NCBI GenBank assembly: GCA_963662375.2
Contig: CAXXRP010000002.1
Span: 19,312 to 83,311, forward strand
DNA length: 64,000 nt
Reading direction: 5' to 3'
Source of the DNA: UBA11612 sp963662375
Lineage (GTDB): Bacteria; Pseudomonadota; Alphaproteobacteria; Rhodospirillales; Rhodospirillaceae
The translations under genes were made by a program, and so were the position numbers. How positions within the stretch are numbered: position 1 is the stretch's first letter; every line of letters starts with the position of its first letter. The notes beneath the pieces are model-generated. The model had not been told where the DNA came from and made no database searches. It saw only the letters and a program-made list of their open reading frames with translations. Below, piece by piece: positions 38,277 to 47,820 of this stretch.

Positions 38277-38582
38277 ATGACGGAAGATGCATTAGCCTTG
38301 CATACACTCGCGCAGCGGCGCTGGCGCATGGCGATCAGCCTGAGCGTCCTGATGGTTGTGATCTACTTTGGATTTGTGCTTCTGGTGGCCTGGAACAAGG
38401 ACGGCCTCGGCACATTGATTGTGCCCGGTCTGTCCGTAGGCATTGTTCTCGGTGCGCTGGTCATCGTCCTGACATGGGGAGTTACTTGGTTTTATGTACG
38501 CTGGGCAAATACACACATCGACGCCGAGATCAGACGCCTTAATCAGGCAACGAGCGAGCCGGCGAGTGGGAACGCCTCATGA
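38277..38582 (+). CDS. DUF485 membrane protein
   Basis: 101 residues, two membrane helices (about 20-42 and 50-75). DUF485 proteins (YjcH) are encoded just before ActP-type symporters and likely assist them. ATG 38277 has AGGGG 5 nt upstream. Overlaps actP by ATGA. Confidence 0.93.
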   Translation: MTEDALALHTLAQRRWRMAISLSVLMVVIYFGFVLLVAWNKDGLGTLIVPGLSVGIVLGALVIVLTWGVTWFYVRWANTHIDAEIRRLNQATSEPASGNAS

Positions 38583-40126
38583 GCGAGTCCGGTACGGCCA
38601 TCGGTGAACCCAATGTCACCGCTATTGTTTTCTTCTTTATCTTTGTCGCCCTGACACTCGCCATCACCTACTGGGCAGCGCGCAAGACCAAAAGCACCGA
38701 GGAATTTTTCGCCGCCGGCCGCACCATCTCCGGACGCCAGAATGGCTTTGCCCTGGCAGGCGACTATATGAGCGCCGCCAGTTTTCTTGGTATCGCGGGA
38801 CTAGTGTCCCTCTCCGGCTTTGACGGCTTGATCTATTCCACCGGTTGGCTGGTGGGCTGGCCGGTTATCCTTTTCCTCATCGCCGAGCCTCTGCGAAACC
38901 TTGGCAAGTACACGTTCGCCGACGTCGTCGCCTACCGCTTGCAGCAGACTCCTGTAAGGGTAGCCGCTGCCATCGGCACCCTGGCCGTGGTCGCATTCTA
39001 TCTCATCGCGCAGATGGTTGGCGCCGGCAATTTGATTAGGCTGATGTTCGGCCTCTCCTATGAGACGGCAGTCGTCATCGTTGGCGCGGTCATGCTTGCC
39101 TACGTCCTTTTTGGCGGCATGATCGCCACCACATGGGTGCAGATCGTCAAAGCTTGTCTTCTACTTGGCGGAGCTGTTCTGATGTCGGTTCTGGTGCTGG
39201 CACAATTTAACATGAACCCCATCGCCTTATTTGCGGCCGCACAGGATCGCTACGGTGAGGGCGTTTTGGCACCGGGCGCGCTCATCACCAGCCCCTGGGA
39301 AGCAGTATCGCTTGGATTGGCGCTGATGTTCGGTACAGCAGGTTTACCACATATCCTTATGCGCTTTTATACGGTGCCGAACGCCCAGGCGGCGCGGCAG
39401 TCCGTGTTCTGGGCCACGGGGCTTATCGGCTTCTTTTACCTGCTGACATTCATATTGGGCTTCGGCGCCATGGTGTTGGTCGGCCGCGACGTCATCACCA
39501 GCGTCGACGCCGGCGGGAATATGGCGGCGCCGCTATTGGCCGAAGCCGTTGGCGGCACCGGGCTTCTCGGATTTATCGCCGCTGTCGCCTTCGCGACCAT
39601 CCTCGCCGTCGTGGCGGGGCTAACTTTGTCAGGTGCAGCCGCCCTCAGTCACGATCTGTGGGTGTCGGTAGCACGCAAGGGCCATGCCGATCACGGCGAG
39701 CAATTGAAAGTCGCGCGTACTGCGACGGTGGTACTAAGCATTGTCGCTATCCTGCTGGGCATCGCCTTCAAAGGCCAGAACGTCGCCTTCATGGTCGGCC
39801 TCGCGTTTGCGGTCGCGGCCAGCGGCAATTTCCCGGCGCTGGTGCTTTCCCTCTACTGGCGCCACTCCACCACCAACGGCATGGTTGCGTCCATCATTGT
39901 TGGAACTACGACCAGCCTGCTGTTCATCTACCTCTCGCCGACCATTCAGGTGGATATTTTAGGTCACGCCGATGCCTGGTTCCCGCTGAAGAACCCGGCT
40001 CTAATCACTATTCCGCTCGCGTTCGCGGTAGGCGTCATTGCTTCGCTTCTGAAACCTGAGCCCGCGGCTCTCGCGGCTTACGACCAGGCAGAACGGCGCA
40101 TGATTCTCGGCGTCGCGCCGGAATAG
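38579..40126 (+). CDS. actP: Cation/acetate symporter ActP
   Basis: 515-residue sodium:solute symporter with about 13 membrane helices. The family blocks KTKSTEEFFAAGRTISGRQN, AGDYMSAASFLGIAG and LPHILMRFYTVPNA are intact. Imports acetate and similar short carboxylates. Translationally coupled to the DUF485 gene. No acs gene in the window. Confidence 0.94.
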   Translation: MSESGTAIGEPNVTAIVFFFIFVALTLAITYWAARKTKSTEEFFAAGRTISGRQNGFALAGDYMSAASFLGIAGLVSLSGFDGLIYSTGWLVGWPVILFLIAEPLRNLGKYTFADVVAYRLQQTPVRVAAAIGTLAVVAFYLIAQMVGAGNLIRLMFGLSYETAVVIVGAVMLAYVLFGGMIATTWVQIVKACLLLGGAVLMSVLVLAQFNMNPIALFAAAQDRYGEGVLAPGALITSPWEAVSLGLALMFGTAGLPHILMRFYTVPNAQAARQSVFWATGLIGFFYLLTFILGFGAMVLVGRDVITSVDAGGNMAAPLLAEAVGGTGLLGFIAAVAFATILAVVAGLTLSGAAALSHDLWVSVARKGHADHGEQLKVARTATVVLSIVAILLGIAFKGQNVAFMVGLAFAVAASGNFPALVLSLYWRHSTTNGMVASIIVGTTTSLLFIYLSPTIQVDILGHADAWFPLKNPALITIPLAFAVGVIASLLKPEPAALAAYDQAERRMILGVAPE

Positions 40127-40162
40127 ATTGCTCCGCACAGCTCAAAACAACATAGAGGCTGC

Positions 40163-40594
40163 ATGGAACCTATATGGTTTAAGCCGATTCAACTCAGCGA
40201 TCTGGACCAGTTTCATCCGGGCACTATGATGGAACACTTGGGCATTCGCGTGACTGAGCTTGGTCCTGACTATCTGCGGGGCACGATGCCTGTCGATACG
40301 CGGACCCATCAGCCCTTCGGACTGCTGCACGGTGGCGCGTCGGTCGCCCTAGCCGAAACACTGGGCAGCCTTGCCGCCTGCCTTGTCGTTGACGAAAGTA
40401 AACAATTTTGCGTTGGCCAGGAAATTAACGCGAACCATCTCCGTGGTGTGCACAGCGGGCTCGTGACCGGTACGGCGCGTCCCTATTACATCGGCACGAC
40501 GAGTCAGGTGTGGAGCATTGAAATACGGGACGCGAAGAAAGAGCTAGCCTGTATTTCGCGTCTGACGATGGCTGTGCGTGATCGTCCGGCCTAG
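40163..40594 (+). CDS. PaaI/YbdB-family hotdog thioesterase
   Basis: 143 residues. GLLHGGASVALAETLGSLAA is the hotdog helix with the catalytic-site pattern HGG...E, and QEINANHLRGVHSG the substrate-side strand. Hydrolyses acyl- or aroyl-CoA thioesters. Starts 36 nt after actP, perhaps same operon. Confidence 0.88.
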   Translation: MEPIWFKPIQLSDLDQFHPGTMMEHLGIRVTELGPDYLRGTMPVDTRTHQPFGLLHGGASVALAETLGSLAACLVVDESKQFCVGQEINANHLRGVHSGLVTGTARPYYIGTTSQVWSIEIRDAKKELACISRLTMAVRDRPA

Positions 40595-40636
40595 TGGCGG
40601 TGTGCGCCTTCTCATCTACTGGGACAGGAGGCTAAA

Positions 40637-40756
40637 ATGGTATTAGAAATCGCCATGGTCGAAATACGGCCCGGTGGCGATGCTGCCGCCGCGCCGGCCC
40701 ATTTTCCCGACAAACACAGGTTGATCGCCGCACCTCGTGAATGCCGGCGGTGAGGC
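40637..40756 (+). pseudogene. Possible antibiotic-biosynthesis-monooxygenase fragment
   Basis: ATG 40637 has a strong AGGAGG 5 nt upstream and begins MVLEIAMVEIRPGGDAA, like the first strand of ABM-domain proteins (about 95 residues). It ends after 39 codons in unlike sequence. Only the start resembles the family, so a 3'-deleted remnant is my reading; it might instead be noise. Confidence 0.35.
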
Positions 40757-40759
40757 CAG

Positions 40760-41176
40760 CTAATCAGAGCGGTGGGTCCGCTCCATACGCTCATGGCGCT
40801 CCTGCGCCTCGATACTAAGGGTCGCGATAGGGCGGGCCTCCAAGCGCTGTATGCTGATGGGCTCGCCTGTCTCCTCGCAGTACCCATAGGTCCCCTCGTC
40901 GATACCCCGGATCGCCGCATCAATTTTGCTGATGAGCTTGCGGGCGCGGTCTCGAGTACGGAGCTCCAGCGATCGCTCCATCTCAGCGGAAGCACGGTCA
41001 GCGAGATCGGGTTCCTGCGCGCCGCCTTCCTGCAGATTTTCCAAGGTCTCTTCGGATTCCTTGAGCAATTCGCCGCGCCAGCTTAATAGCTTGCGGCGGA
41101 AGTACTCTTGCTGTTTGGGATTCATGAACGGTTCTTTTGCTTTGGGCCGATAATTTGGCGGCGTTGTGATCGTCAT
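40760..41176 (-). CDS. dksA: RNA polymerase-binding factor DksA
   Basis: 138 residues. Coiled coil with the acidic DLADRASAE tip (about 57-65) and the C-terminal globule with GTYGYCEETGEPI and LEARPIATLSIEAQERHER. Works with ppGpp at RNA polymerase. Only one cysteine (Cys100) of the usual four zinc-finger positions is present, as in many alphaproteobacterial DksA, so it is probably zinc-independent. Confidence 0.95.
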   Translation of the reverse strand: MTITTPPNYRPKAKEPFMNPKQQEYFRRKLLSWRGELLKESEETLENLQEGGAQEPDLADRASAEMERSLELRTRDRARKLISKIDAAIRGIDEGTYGYCEETGEPISIQRLEARPIATLSIEAQERHERMERTHRSD

Positions 41177-41368
41177 GTCCTCGAACTCTCTACCAATAAA
41201 CGGACGGCGCGGGAATATATGGGCTCAACCTGCGCTCCGCAAGGGCGCATAACATATTGTTTAATTGGGATTTATTTAAATTTCGGCATCTGGGTTTAAA
41301 AATTACGCCGAAAACGGTCCGATGAGCGTTAAACCAGTCTGCTGCTGAGCTCGGGGAAGGAAAGATTG

Positions 41369-41661
41369 ATGTCCGATTTTATGCTGAGCCAGGTACAAGG
41401 TCTCCTGGGTAAAGTGGCCGATGACGTAGGCAAGGTGGGTAAGACCCAGGCCGCGCGGATGGCCATGTTGCTGGGCGCCATCAACGATTTGGCGGCGAAC
41501 TGTTCGCGACACAGGCCATCTTGTGCACACTGCTGAAGGACCATCCTTTTGATGCCAATAAGATCAAAGCCTGGATCGACGTTCAGACCGAAAGGGGAGA
41601 CAAAACATCCAAGGCCCATGCCGCGGTGGACTTGCTGCTATCGGACGCCAAGAGAAACTGA
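41369..41661 (+). pseudogene. Small conserved-looking gene with one-base frameshift
   Basis: ATG 41369, GGAAGG upstream, begins MSDFMLSQVQGLLGKVADDV and continues to LGAINDLAA; after one missing base near 41490 the next frame goes on LFATQAILCTLLKDHPFDAN to SDAKRN and TGA at 41659. Together a 97-residue helical protein. No family recognised. 293 nt length equals 98 codons minus one base. Confidence 0.55.
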
Positions 41662-41739
41662 ACGGGCGGAGTCATTTGACTGTGCCGGTATCCAGCAAAT
41701 AATCCTCGCCTCATTGTGGCTTGACGCGGCGTACCCGTA

Positions 41740-43005
41740 ATGTTGCGCAGCGCATATCGCTTTCTTTCCGACCTAGCTGGCCCTTTCCTGACGTTGTGGC
41801 TGAAGGTACGTGCACGCCGCGGCAAGGAAGACCCCTCTCGTCTTTCCGAGCGCCTTGGCATCGCCAGCATGCCGCGGCCGAACGGGCCGCTGGCCTGGCT
41901 TCATGCCGCCAGCGTCGGCGAAGCTCTTTCCGTGTTGCCCGTAATCGCCGCCCTCAGGGACCAAGGCTGGCATACTGTCATAACAACCGGCACGATGACC
42001 TCAGCACGCGTGTTGAAAGACCGCCTGCCGGCTGGCGCCATTCATCAGTTCGCACCCTTGGACCGCCGCGCGTGGGTTCGGCGCTTCGTCGAGCATTGGA
42101 GCCCGGATCTTGTGTTATGGACCGAATCCGAACTTTGGCCGAATACGCTTGCAGCTATCGCCGCACAGAACATTCCATCGGTGCTCGTCAACGGCAGGCT
42201 GTCAGACCGCGCCTTTCGCGGATGGAAGCGGCGGCAGGCCCTTGCGGCCCATCTTGTCGGCGGGTTTTCCCTGATACTGGCGCAATCCGCGGAAGATGCA
42301 CGCAGGTTCACGGCCCTTGGCGGGGGCACTGTTCACGCTGTCGGTAATCTCAAATTTGCGGCGGGAATTCTCCCTGTCGACCATGCGCAGCTCGATGTTT
42401 TGCGCGAACAGATCAACAACCGACCGGTTTGGCTTGCCGCAAGTATTCATCCCGGCGAGGACGCCGCCGTCATCGACGTGCACCGGCAAATCGCGCTGTA
42501 TCATCCAAAGCTATTAACAATCGCTGTCCCCCGTCATCCCGACCGGGGCCGGGCGATGGCATCTTCAATGGCGGACGCGGGCCTTATAGTCGCGCGGCGC
42601 GGCGCGGTCGAATCGATCTCGGCCGATACTGCGGTTTACGTGGCCGACACTATGGGTGAATTGGGGGTGTTTTACGCTCTTTGCGACATTGTGTTTGTCG
42701 GTAAATCCCTCGCCATCGGCGGTGGTCAAAATCCCGTGGAACCGGCCCAATCGGGCTGTGCTCTGATTTTCGGACCGGACATGAGCAATTTCCGGGATCT
42801 TGCATCGGAGCTTCTGGATTGCGGCGCAGCGCTCCAGGTTACCGACGCCTCCACACTCGGCGCAGCAGTTAGCCGATTGCTCGACGATACTGCAGCCCGC
42901 ACCGCGATGATCGATGCGTCACGCAAATTGATGGCGCGCCACCGCGAGTGCGCCGCTGAAACCTTGGCTCACCTCAAGCCCTATCTGGCGCAATCCTCGG
43001 CTTGA
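41740..43005 (+). CDS. waaA: Kdo transferase (3-deoxy-D-manno-octulosonate transferase)
   Basis: 421 residues, GT30 family. Transfers Kdo to lipid IVA at the inner membrane. N-terminal anchor, then WLHAASVGEALSVLPVI (catalytic Glu in SVGE), LWTESELWPNT, and nucleotide-sugar site GGGQNPVEPAQSGCALIFGP. Full length, so this organism still makes LPS. Followed by a DUF3147 gene 31 nt on. Confidence 0.96.
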   Translation: MLRSAYRFLSDLAGPFLTLWLKVRARRGKEDPSRLSERLGIASMPRPNGPLAWLHAASVGEALSVLPVIAALRDQGWHTVITTGTMTSARVLKDRLPAGAIHQFAPLDRRAWVRRFVEHWSPDLVLWTESELWPNTLAAIAAQNIPSVLVNGRLSDRAFRGWKRRQALAAHLVGGFSLILAQSAEDARRFTALGGGTVHAVGNLKFAAGILPVDHAQLDVLREQINNRPVWLAASIHPGEDAAVIDVHRQIALYHPKLLTIAVPRHPDRGRAMASSMADAGLIVARRGAVESISADTAVYVADTMGELGVFYALCDIVFVGKSLAIGGGQNPVEPAQSGCALIFGPDMSNFRDLASELLDCGAALQVTDASTLGAAVSRLLDDTAARTAMIDASRKLMARHRECAAETLAHLKPYLAQSSA

Positions 43006-43036
43006 ACACCACTGTGGATCAGGTAGCCTCACGCGC

Positions 43037-43387
43037 ATGATCTATCTCATCACCAAGGCGGCGTTCTCGGGGGTAATCATCATGATCGTCTCGGAGGTGG
43101 CTCGCCGCAGTCCAGGCTTTGGCGGTCTGATCGCGTCCTTACCGCTCGTTTCGGTCCTCGCCATGATATGGTTGTGGCGGGACACCCACGACACCATCCG
43201 CATTGCCAATCATGCTGAGGCTACCTTCTGGTTTGTATTGCCGTCCCTGCCCATGTTTTTGGTACTGCCGGCCTTGCTGCGCAACGGTGTCGATTTTTGG
43301 ATTGCTCTGGCCGGGTCCAGCTTTTTGACCATGGTACTCTATTCGCTGATGGTCTGGCTCTTGCCGAAGATCGGCATCAGTCTTTGA
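43037..43387 (+). CDS. DUF3147 membrane protein
   Basis: 116 residues with four membrane helices; FGGLIASLPLVSVLAMIWLW is the family core. Function unknown. Close behind waaA on the same strand. The flgE remnant begins 56 nt downstream. Confidence 0.8.
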   Translation: MIYLITKAAFSGVIIMIVSEVARRSPGFGGLIASLPLVSVLAMIWLWRDTHDTIRIANHAEATFWFVLPSLPMFLVLPALLRNGVDFWIALAGSSFLTMVLYSLMVWLLPKIGISL

Positions 43388-43443
43388 CATCCAGGTCGCG
43401 GTTGTAGACAAGACTCTCTGCGCCGTGCGCAGATTCATGTAAG

Positions 43444-43776
43444 CTGATCACGGACAACGTGACCAACGCCGACACGATTGGCTACAAGGGCACGAACGTC
43501 AATTTCAAGACACTTGTCACCTCTCAGTCGTCCACGACCCAGTACTCGCCGGGCGGTGTGCAATCCGCACCGCGCCAGGGCATCGCCGTTCAGGGCCTGC
43601 TGCAAGCGACCACATCGTCCACCGACGCCGGTATTTCCGACGGCGGCGGCTATGTCGCCAACCAGGTGGCCGCGGCGGGTGCGGGCGATTTGTTCACGTA
43701 CAAACGCGCAGGCTCGTTCAAGGTCGACCAGGAAGGCTTTCTGCAGAAACTCGGCGGCGGCTTCATGCAAGACTGG
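43444..43776 (+). pseudogene. flgE: Flagellar hook protein FlgE, N-terminal fragment
   Basis: LITDNVTNADTIGYKGTNVN, FKTLVTSQSSTTQYSPGGVQ and LFTYKRAGSFKVDQEGFLQK are clear FlgE segments (residues about 20-150 of a 400-700 residue hook protein). The start codon and first 20 residues are gone, parts are garbled (GGGYVANQ for the usual DGFFVV), and homology ends at MQDWP. A second open stretch in another frame (43773-44066: LTFFDGTLSAKTVTVGQNTF) may be a further piece of a flagellar gene, not identifiable. Confidence 0.82.
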
Positions 43777-44265
43777 CCCTCACCTTCTTCGACGGCACCC
43801 TCAGCGCCAAGACCGTGACGGTGGGCCAGAACACATTTATAAAGGCTTACATTCGCGGCACCAGCGACAAGGTCGTCATCAACGACAACACCATCCACAG
43901 CACGAACCTTCAGCCGATCATCCGCAAAGCATCTGCCCACGGGCTTGGATACCTGATCGCGCCTTACGGTGAAGACACCGCGCCCATCGATATTTCAGCC
44001 AGACATGAAAACGACTCCAGACTTGGGTTGGGGCTTTTCTTTTCTGTATGGCTGGAACTGATTTAATGCCGGACCCTCAATTCTCCAGCGTTGACCATCC
44101 CGAGTCGAGCAATACTCCGTATTTCCTGACCATTTAGATTAAACGCCCCAAAACTATTAGACAGAAAGTCGATAGTCCTCTTATTATGTTTCAGTGGTGT
44201 GATTTCGTCATAGTTCCGCATCGACATTCCCGGACTACCCCCTCCAGCAGAAGAGATGACACGGA

Positions 44266-44601
44266 ATGAGCATTAAAATGGGTCTTTTTGCAGCGATTAT
44301 ATTGTTGCTTTCGGCGAACCCCTCTTGGGCAGACAAGTGTGGTGACTGGAATGCCATAATCGGAAAAATAGCGATGAAATCGTGTCTCTACCCAGGTGAG
44401 GAAAATGGGTACACGCTCATCAAGGTCCTCACGAACCGGCGTACAGAAGTCTGCTACTCGATCAAGTTTGCCCGAGGAGAGGATTTCGAAGGCTGCCGGA
44501 CTTTGGACCCAGGTCAGGAATGGAGAACAAGTTGTTTCAGGTGTGCTCCAGTAAACGGCGGTACAACAGGGTGGGGACTTCTGAAATTCCAGCCACAATA
44601 A
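44266..44601 (+). CDS. Small secreted cysteine-containing protein
   Basis: 111 residues: signal peptide about 1-22 (LFAAIILLLSANPSWA then DKCGDW). The mature part has six cysteines, the last two as CFRC, suggesting disulfides in the periplasm. GEENGYTLIKVLTNRRTEV. No family recognised. A terminator follows, supporting a real gene. More AT-rich than neighbours, possibly acquired. Confidence 0.55.
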   Translation: MSIKMGLFAAIILLLSANPSWADKCGDWNAIIGKIAMKSCLYPGEENGYTLIKVLTNRRTEVCYSIKFARGEDFEGCRTLDPGQEWRTSCFRCAPVNGGTTGWGLLKFQPQ

Positions 44602-44641
44602 TTTGAGATCCGTTCAGACAGGTCCTTCGGTATAGTTATCT

Positions 44642-44668
44642 CCAGCGCAGCAATGCGCCGGGTTTTTT
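44642..44668 (+). terminator. Rho-independent terminator after secreted-protein gene
   Basis: Stem CCAGCGCA / TGCGCCGG (one mismatch), GCAA loop, then TTTTTT. Forty nt past the stop at 44601. Confidence 0.75.
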
Positions 44669-44730
44669 GTTTGCTCGAACGTTTGCCGATTTACGTCCAC
44701 ACCGCGCCTGCGGGTCTTCGCCGGCCGGTT

Positions 44731-45252
44731 TTATGAACCACTAACGGTTTGGCGAAGTTTGCGTTTGAGTATCTTTCCGCTCGCGGTTTTCGGCAGGGCG
44801 TCAAGGAAGATCACCGACTTAGGAACCTTGAACGGCGCAAGATATTCGCACGCATGGGCGATAAAGTCGGCCTCCGAGGCGCCCGCTCCGTCGCGCAACA
44901 CCACAATCGCCGAGACGGCTTCGATCCATTTGTCGTCCGAGACCCCTATGACGGCGACTTCTGAAACCGCCGCGTGCGTAAACAGGGCCTCCTCGACTTC
45001 CCGGCTGGCGACTAAAACGCCTCCGGTGTTAATCACGTCCTTCATGCGGTCGACAATGTAGATATAGCCTTCGTCGTCCATGTATCCGACGTCACCGGAG
45101 TGAAACCAGCCGCCGGCAAAGGCTTCGGCCGTCTCGGCGGGCTTATCCCAATAGCCCGATAAAAGTTGAGGCGAGCGGTGCACGATCTCCCCACGTTCGC
45201 CGGCGGGAACCGGAACCCCCGCGCGGATTAACAGCGCCCAGCCCGCCCGTGG
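44731..45252 (-). pseudogene. Acyl-CoA synthetase (AMP-binding) C-terminal remnant
   Basis: ANL-superfamily C-terminal domain: VPAGERGEIVHRSPQLLSGY, FHSGDVGYMDDEGYIYIVDR, then VPKSVIFLDALPKTASGKIL with the catalytic lysine. About 170 of an expected 500-550 residues remain; everything N-terminal, including the P-loop and most of the AMP-binding domain, is missing. Sequence upstream of residue GVPVPAG is already degraded. Non-functional fragment abutting the phosphotransferase pseudogene. Confidence 0.85.
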
Positions 45253-45281
45253 GAAGCGGAACGGCGGTTCAAAAAGGTATT

Positions 45282-46274
45282 TTACATAGAGCCCGCCCCA
45301 GACTCACGCAACAGGATCGCACCATCATTGCGTAGAACGTAGGGATATGTTCCGGGCTCCCAATCAATCTTTTGCGGCTCTATTGCGTGGCCGCATCGGG
45401 CGCCATAAGCGATGGAATATACCGCGTTTGCGAAAATGGATTGGCGTTCCTCGAAGCTGAGGGGGCGCGCCCGGGCGTCTTAATAGTCGACGATGAATGC
45501 ACGAATATCTTCGCCGGAAGGAGCTTTCGAGCCCTCGGGCAACGACCAGTCCGCAATGAAGCCGCGTGCCGTCGTTCCGATGAGAGCTGTTTCGTGGCAC
45601 ACAGCTAGCGAACCCCAATCGAACACCGCAATGATCTTCCCGTTCTCAAAGCAAACGTGTTCAATTCTCCAGTCGTAGTGTCCAAGAATTTTCTAGATTC
45701 TATAGGTGTCAAGCGCCCGCACGCGCCGCGCGAAGTCGTCGATCCGTTCCGCGCCCATCGCCGTACGTTTAAAATCGAACAACTTGCTGTGCGACTACGG
45801 ATACAACCCAGTCCCATGATCGAAAAACCATCCGAGAGCTCCTTATGGAACATTCTGCGATTTCAACACCTCAATCAGTTCAGCCAAACCCTTTATCAAT
45901 TCGCGCTGAATGGCTGAATCGAACCCGTCGATAACACTTTCCTTCTCGGCGAAAGCTTCCGCCGTGGCGTAGACGTACCCCAAGGGCCGAGGGTCGAGCA
46001 ACGGCTCCGAGCATGGGTAACCTTGTTTGAATAACCAAGACGTGATGCGAAAAATAGTTTCCAGAGCTGGAGCGTCCAGTACTATGTCGGGATTGGTTTC
46101 GGCGGGCGGACGCACCTTGATCACGATGTACCGCCCATCGTCCCACTCAAGACCATGCGTGCAACTAATACTCGATTGATAAAACAGTGACCCCTTGATT
46201 CCGGCACCAAAATGCGTGCGACAAGATATTTCGGTCGCGTCGAGAATTTCTTGAGGATCGGTAAAACCGAACAC
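45282..46274 (-). pseudogene. APH-type phosphotransferase family gene, several lesions
   Basis: N-terminal half (46274-45843) is open: FTDPQEILDATEISCRTHFG, YIVIKVRPPAETNPDIV. The catalytic core appears in other frames: LGHYDWRIEHVCFENGKIIA and VFDWGSLAVCHETALIGTTA (HxDxxxxN is altered to HYDWRIEH), then an in-frame TAA at 45480-45482 in VDY*DARARPLSFEE, and finally YVLRNDGAILLRESGAGSM. At least two frameshifts and one nonsense codon. Kinase-like (aminoglycoside phosphotransferase fold) of unknown substrate. Confidence 0.82.
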
Positions 46275-46363
46275 ATCTTACTCGAACAGCGCCGTATCCC
46301 ATTCCGCAAGATGACCGGCGATTACTTCAAGGGACGGACGAATCCGCAATGGCTAATATCCAC

Positions 46364-46873
46364 CTACGGCCTCATCGGCGGAATCCGCTCCGCCGCCGCG
46401 CGCCGTTTGATCCGCCAGCCCCCCGGGGTTCTCGCCAGCATATCCTGATAGTTGGCAGCGATGGCGATGGTGGACGGCTTGCCCGCATCGCCCACGTTCA
46501 CCACCATGACGTAGAGCTAAGCCACCGCTCCGCCCGGCGCCGGATTGATGATCACGTTGGCGTTCCAATGTTGGATGACGCCGCCGTTCCCGCTCTTGAA
46601 GCGGTTATTCACATAACCGGCCAGCTCGGCGGGGCCAGTGTACTCGCGCCCGCCGAAGGCGAATACACCGTCGGGCGTAAAAGTTTCCGCCCAAACCACT
46701 CCCGCGCCCTCGCCGGTATCGTAGGCGCGGGCGTAGGTGGCGTAAAGGCGCTGAATGTCGATGTAGTCTTGCGGCGTTAACGCAGCCCCCGGCGCGCGGC
46801 CTTGAGCGACGCCCCATCCGGTGCTCGCCGACGCAATCAACAGACCTAAGAAGGAAATGAGTTTCCAGTTCAT
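46364..46873 (-). pseudogene. SnoaL-like secreted protein with in-frame amber stop
   Basis: Signal peptide (MNWKLISFLGLLIASASTGW) then a SnoaL/DUF4440-like domain: DYIDIQRLYATYARAYDTGE, FAFGGREYTGPAELAGYV, HWNANVIINPAPGGAVA, stop TAG at 46517-46519. The same frame continues LYVMVVNVGDAGKPSTIAIA then NYQDMLARTPGGWRIKRRAA to TAG at 46364. A Ser-to-amber change is the simplest lesion. Length without it, about 169 residues, is normal. Confidence 0.85.
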
Positions 46874-46922
46874 GGATTTGCCCTCCTCGACGGATGTTGG
46901 GTCGAGCGTATCACGCTGCCGT

Positions 46923-47777
46923 TTAAACCGTGAAATCTAGCCCGACGTCCAGGCACGGCGCGGAGTGAGTGATCCAGCCCACCGAGATGAGGTCGACGCC
47001 GGCCTCGGCCACGGCGCGTGCAATGCCCGCGGTGATGGAACCAGACGCCTCGGTGACCGCGCGCCCGGCTGTGCGTGCCACCGCCTCTTTCAACTGCGCC
47101 GGGTCCATATTGTCCAGCAGAACGATATGCGCACCTGCGGCCAGAGCTTCATCCAACTGTGCGAGGGTATTAACCTCGACCTCGATCTTAACCATGTGAC
47201 CGGCATTGGCTTTTGCGGCGTCCACCGCCGCACTGACCCCGCCCGCCATCTCAATGTGATTGTCCTTGATCAGAATCGCATCATAAAGACCGAAGCGGTG
47301 GTTCACCCCGCCGCCGCAACGCACCGCGTACTTTTCCAGCGCGCGCAGGCCCGGTGTGGTCTTACGTGTACAGCACACACGGGCGTTGGTCCCCTTGACC
47401 GCGGCAACGAGCGCAGCGGTTGACGTTGCGATGCCAGACAGGTGCCCGAGAAAATTCAGCGCCACCCGTTCCGCCGCGAGAATTGACCGGGCCGATCCGC
47501 CAACTTCGAGCATGATGTCGCCGGGCTCCACATGCACGCCGTCCAAAACACGGTGCGTAACCCGCAATGTGTCATCCACCAAATTAAACGTGCGCATGGC
47601 CACATGTTCGCCGGCCGTCACCCCTGCGTCGCGCGCAGCAACGACCGCACTCGCCTGTGCATCCGCCAGCACAACAGCGGCGGAGGTGATATCGCCGGAA
47701 TCGCCCAGGTCCTCAGCCAATGCCCGGCGCACGGCTTCGTCGATAAGCGGCAGCGGGGGTGGGACCGGCGCCGTCAT
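46923..47777 (-). CDS. nadC: Nicotinate-nucleotide diphosphorylase (carboxylating)
   Basis: Third step of de novo NAD synthesis: quinolinate plus PRPP to nicotinate mononucleotide. 284 residues with RKTTPGLRALEKYAVRCGGG and NRFGLYDAILIKDNHI-type block (HRFGLYDAILIKDNH), and the C-terminal SGSITAGIARAVAEAGVDLI. Downstream of nadA on the same strand (43 nt). No nadB lies between them, so the aspartate-oxidising enzyme is elsewhere or is an aspartate dehydrogenase. Confidence 0.96.
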   Translation of the reverse strand: MTAPVPPPLPLIDEAVRRALAEDLGDSGDITSAAVVLADAQASAVVAARDAGVTAGEHVAMRTFNLVDDTLRVTHRVLDGVHVEPGDIMLEVGGSARSILAAERVALNFLGHLSGIATSTAALVAAVKGTNARVCCTRKTTPGLRALEKYAVRCGGGVNHRFGLYDAILIKDNHIEMAGGVSAAVDAAKANAGHMVKIEVEVNTLAQLDEALAAGAHIVLLDNMDPAQLKEAVARTAGRAVTEASGSITAGIARAVAEAGVDLISVGWITHSAPCLDVGLDFTV

Positions 47778-47820
47778 AGATTGATCATTTTCATGGATGG
47801 ATAAGCTATGAAGGCGCCGC

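Noticed and set aside
40612..40995. 127-codon minus-strand frame over dksA
   Set aside because: Out-of-frame shadow of dksA with low-complexity sequence.
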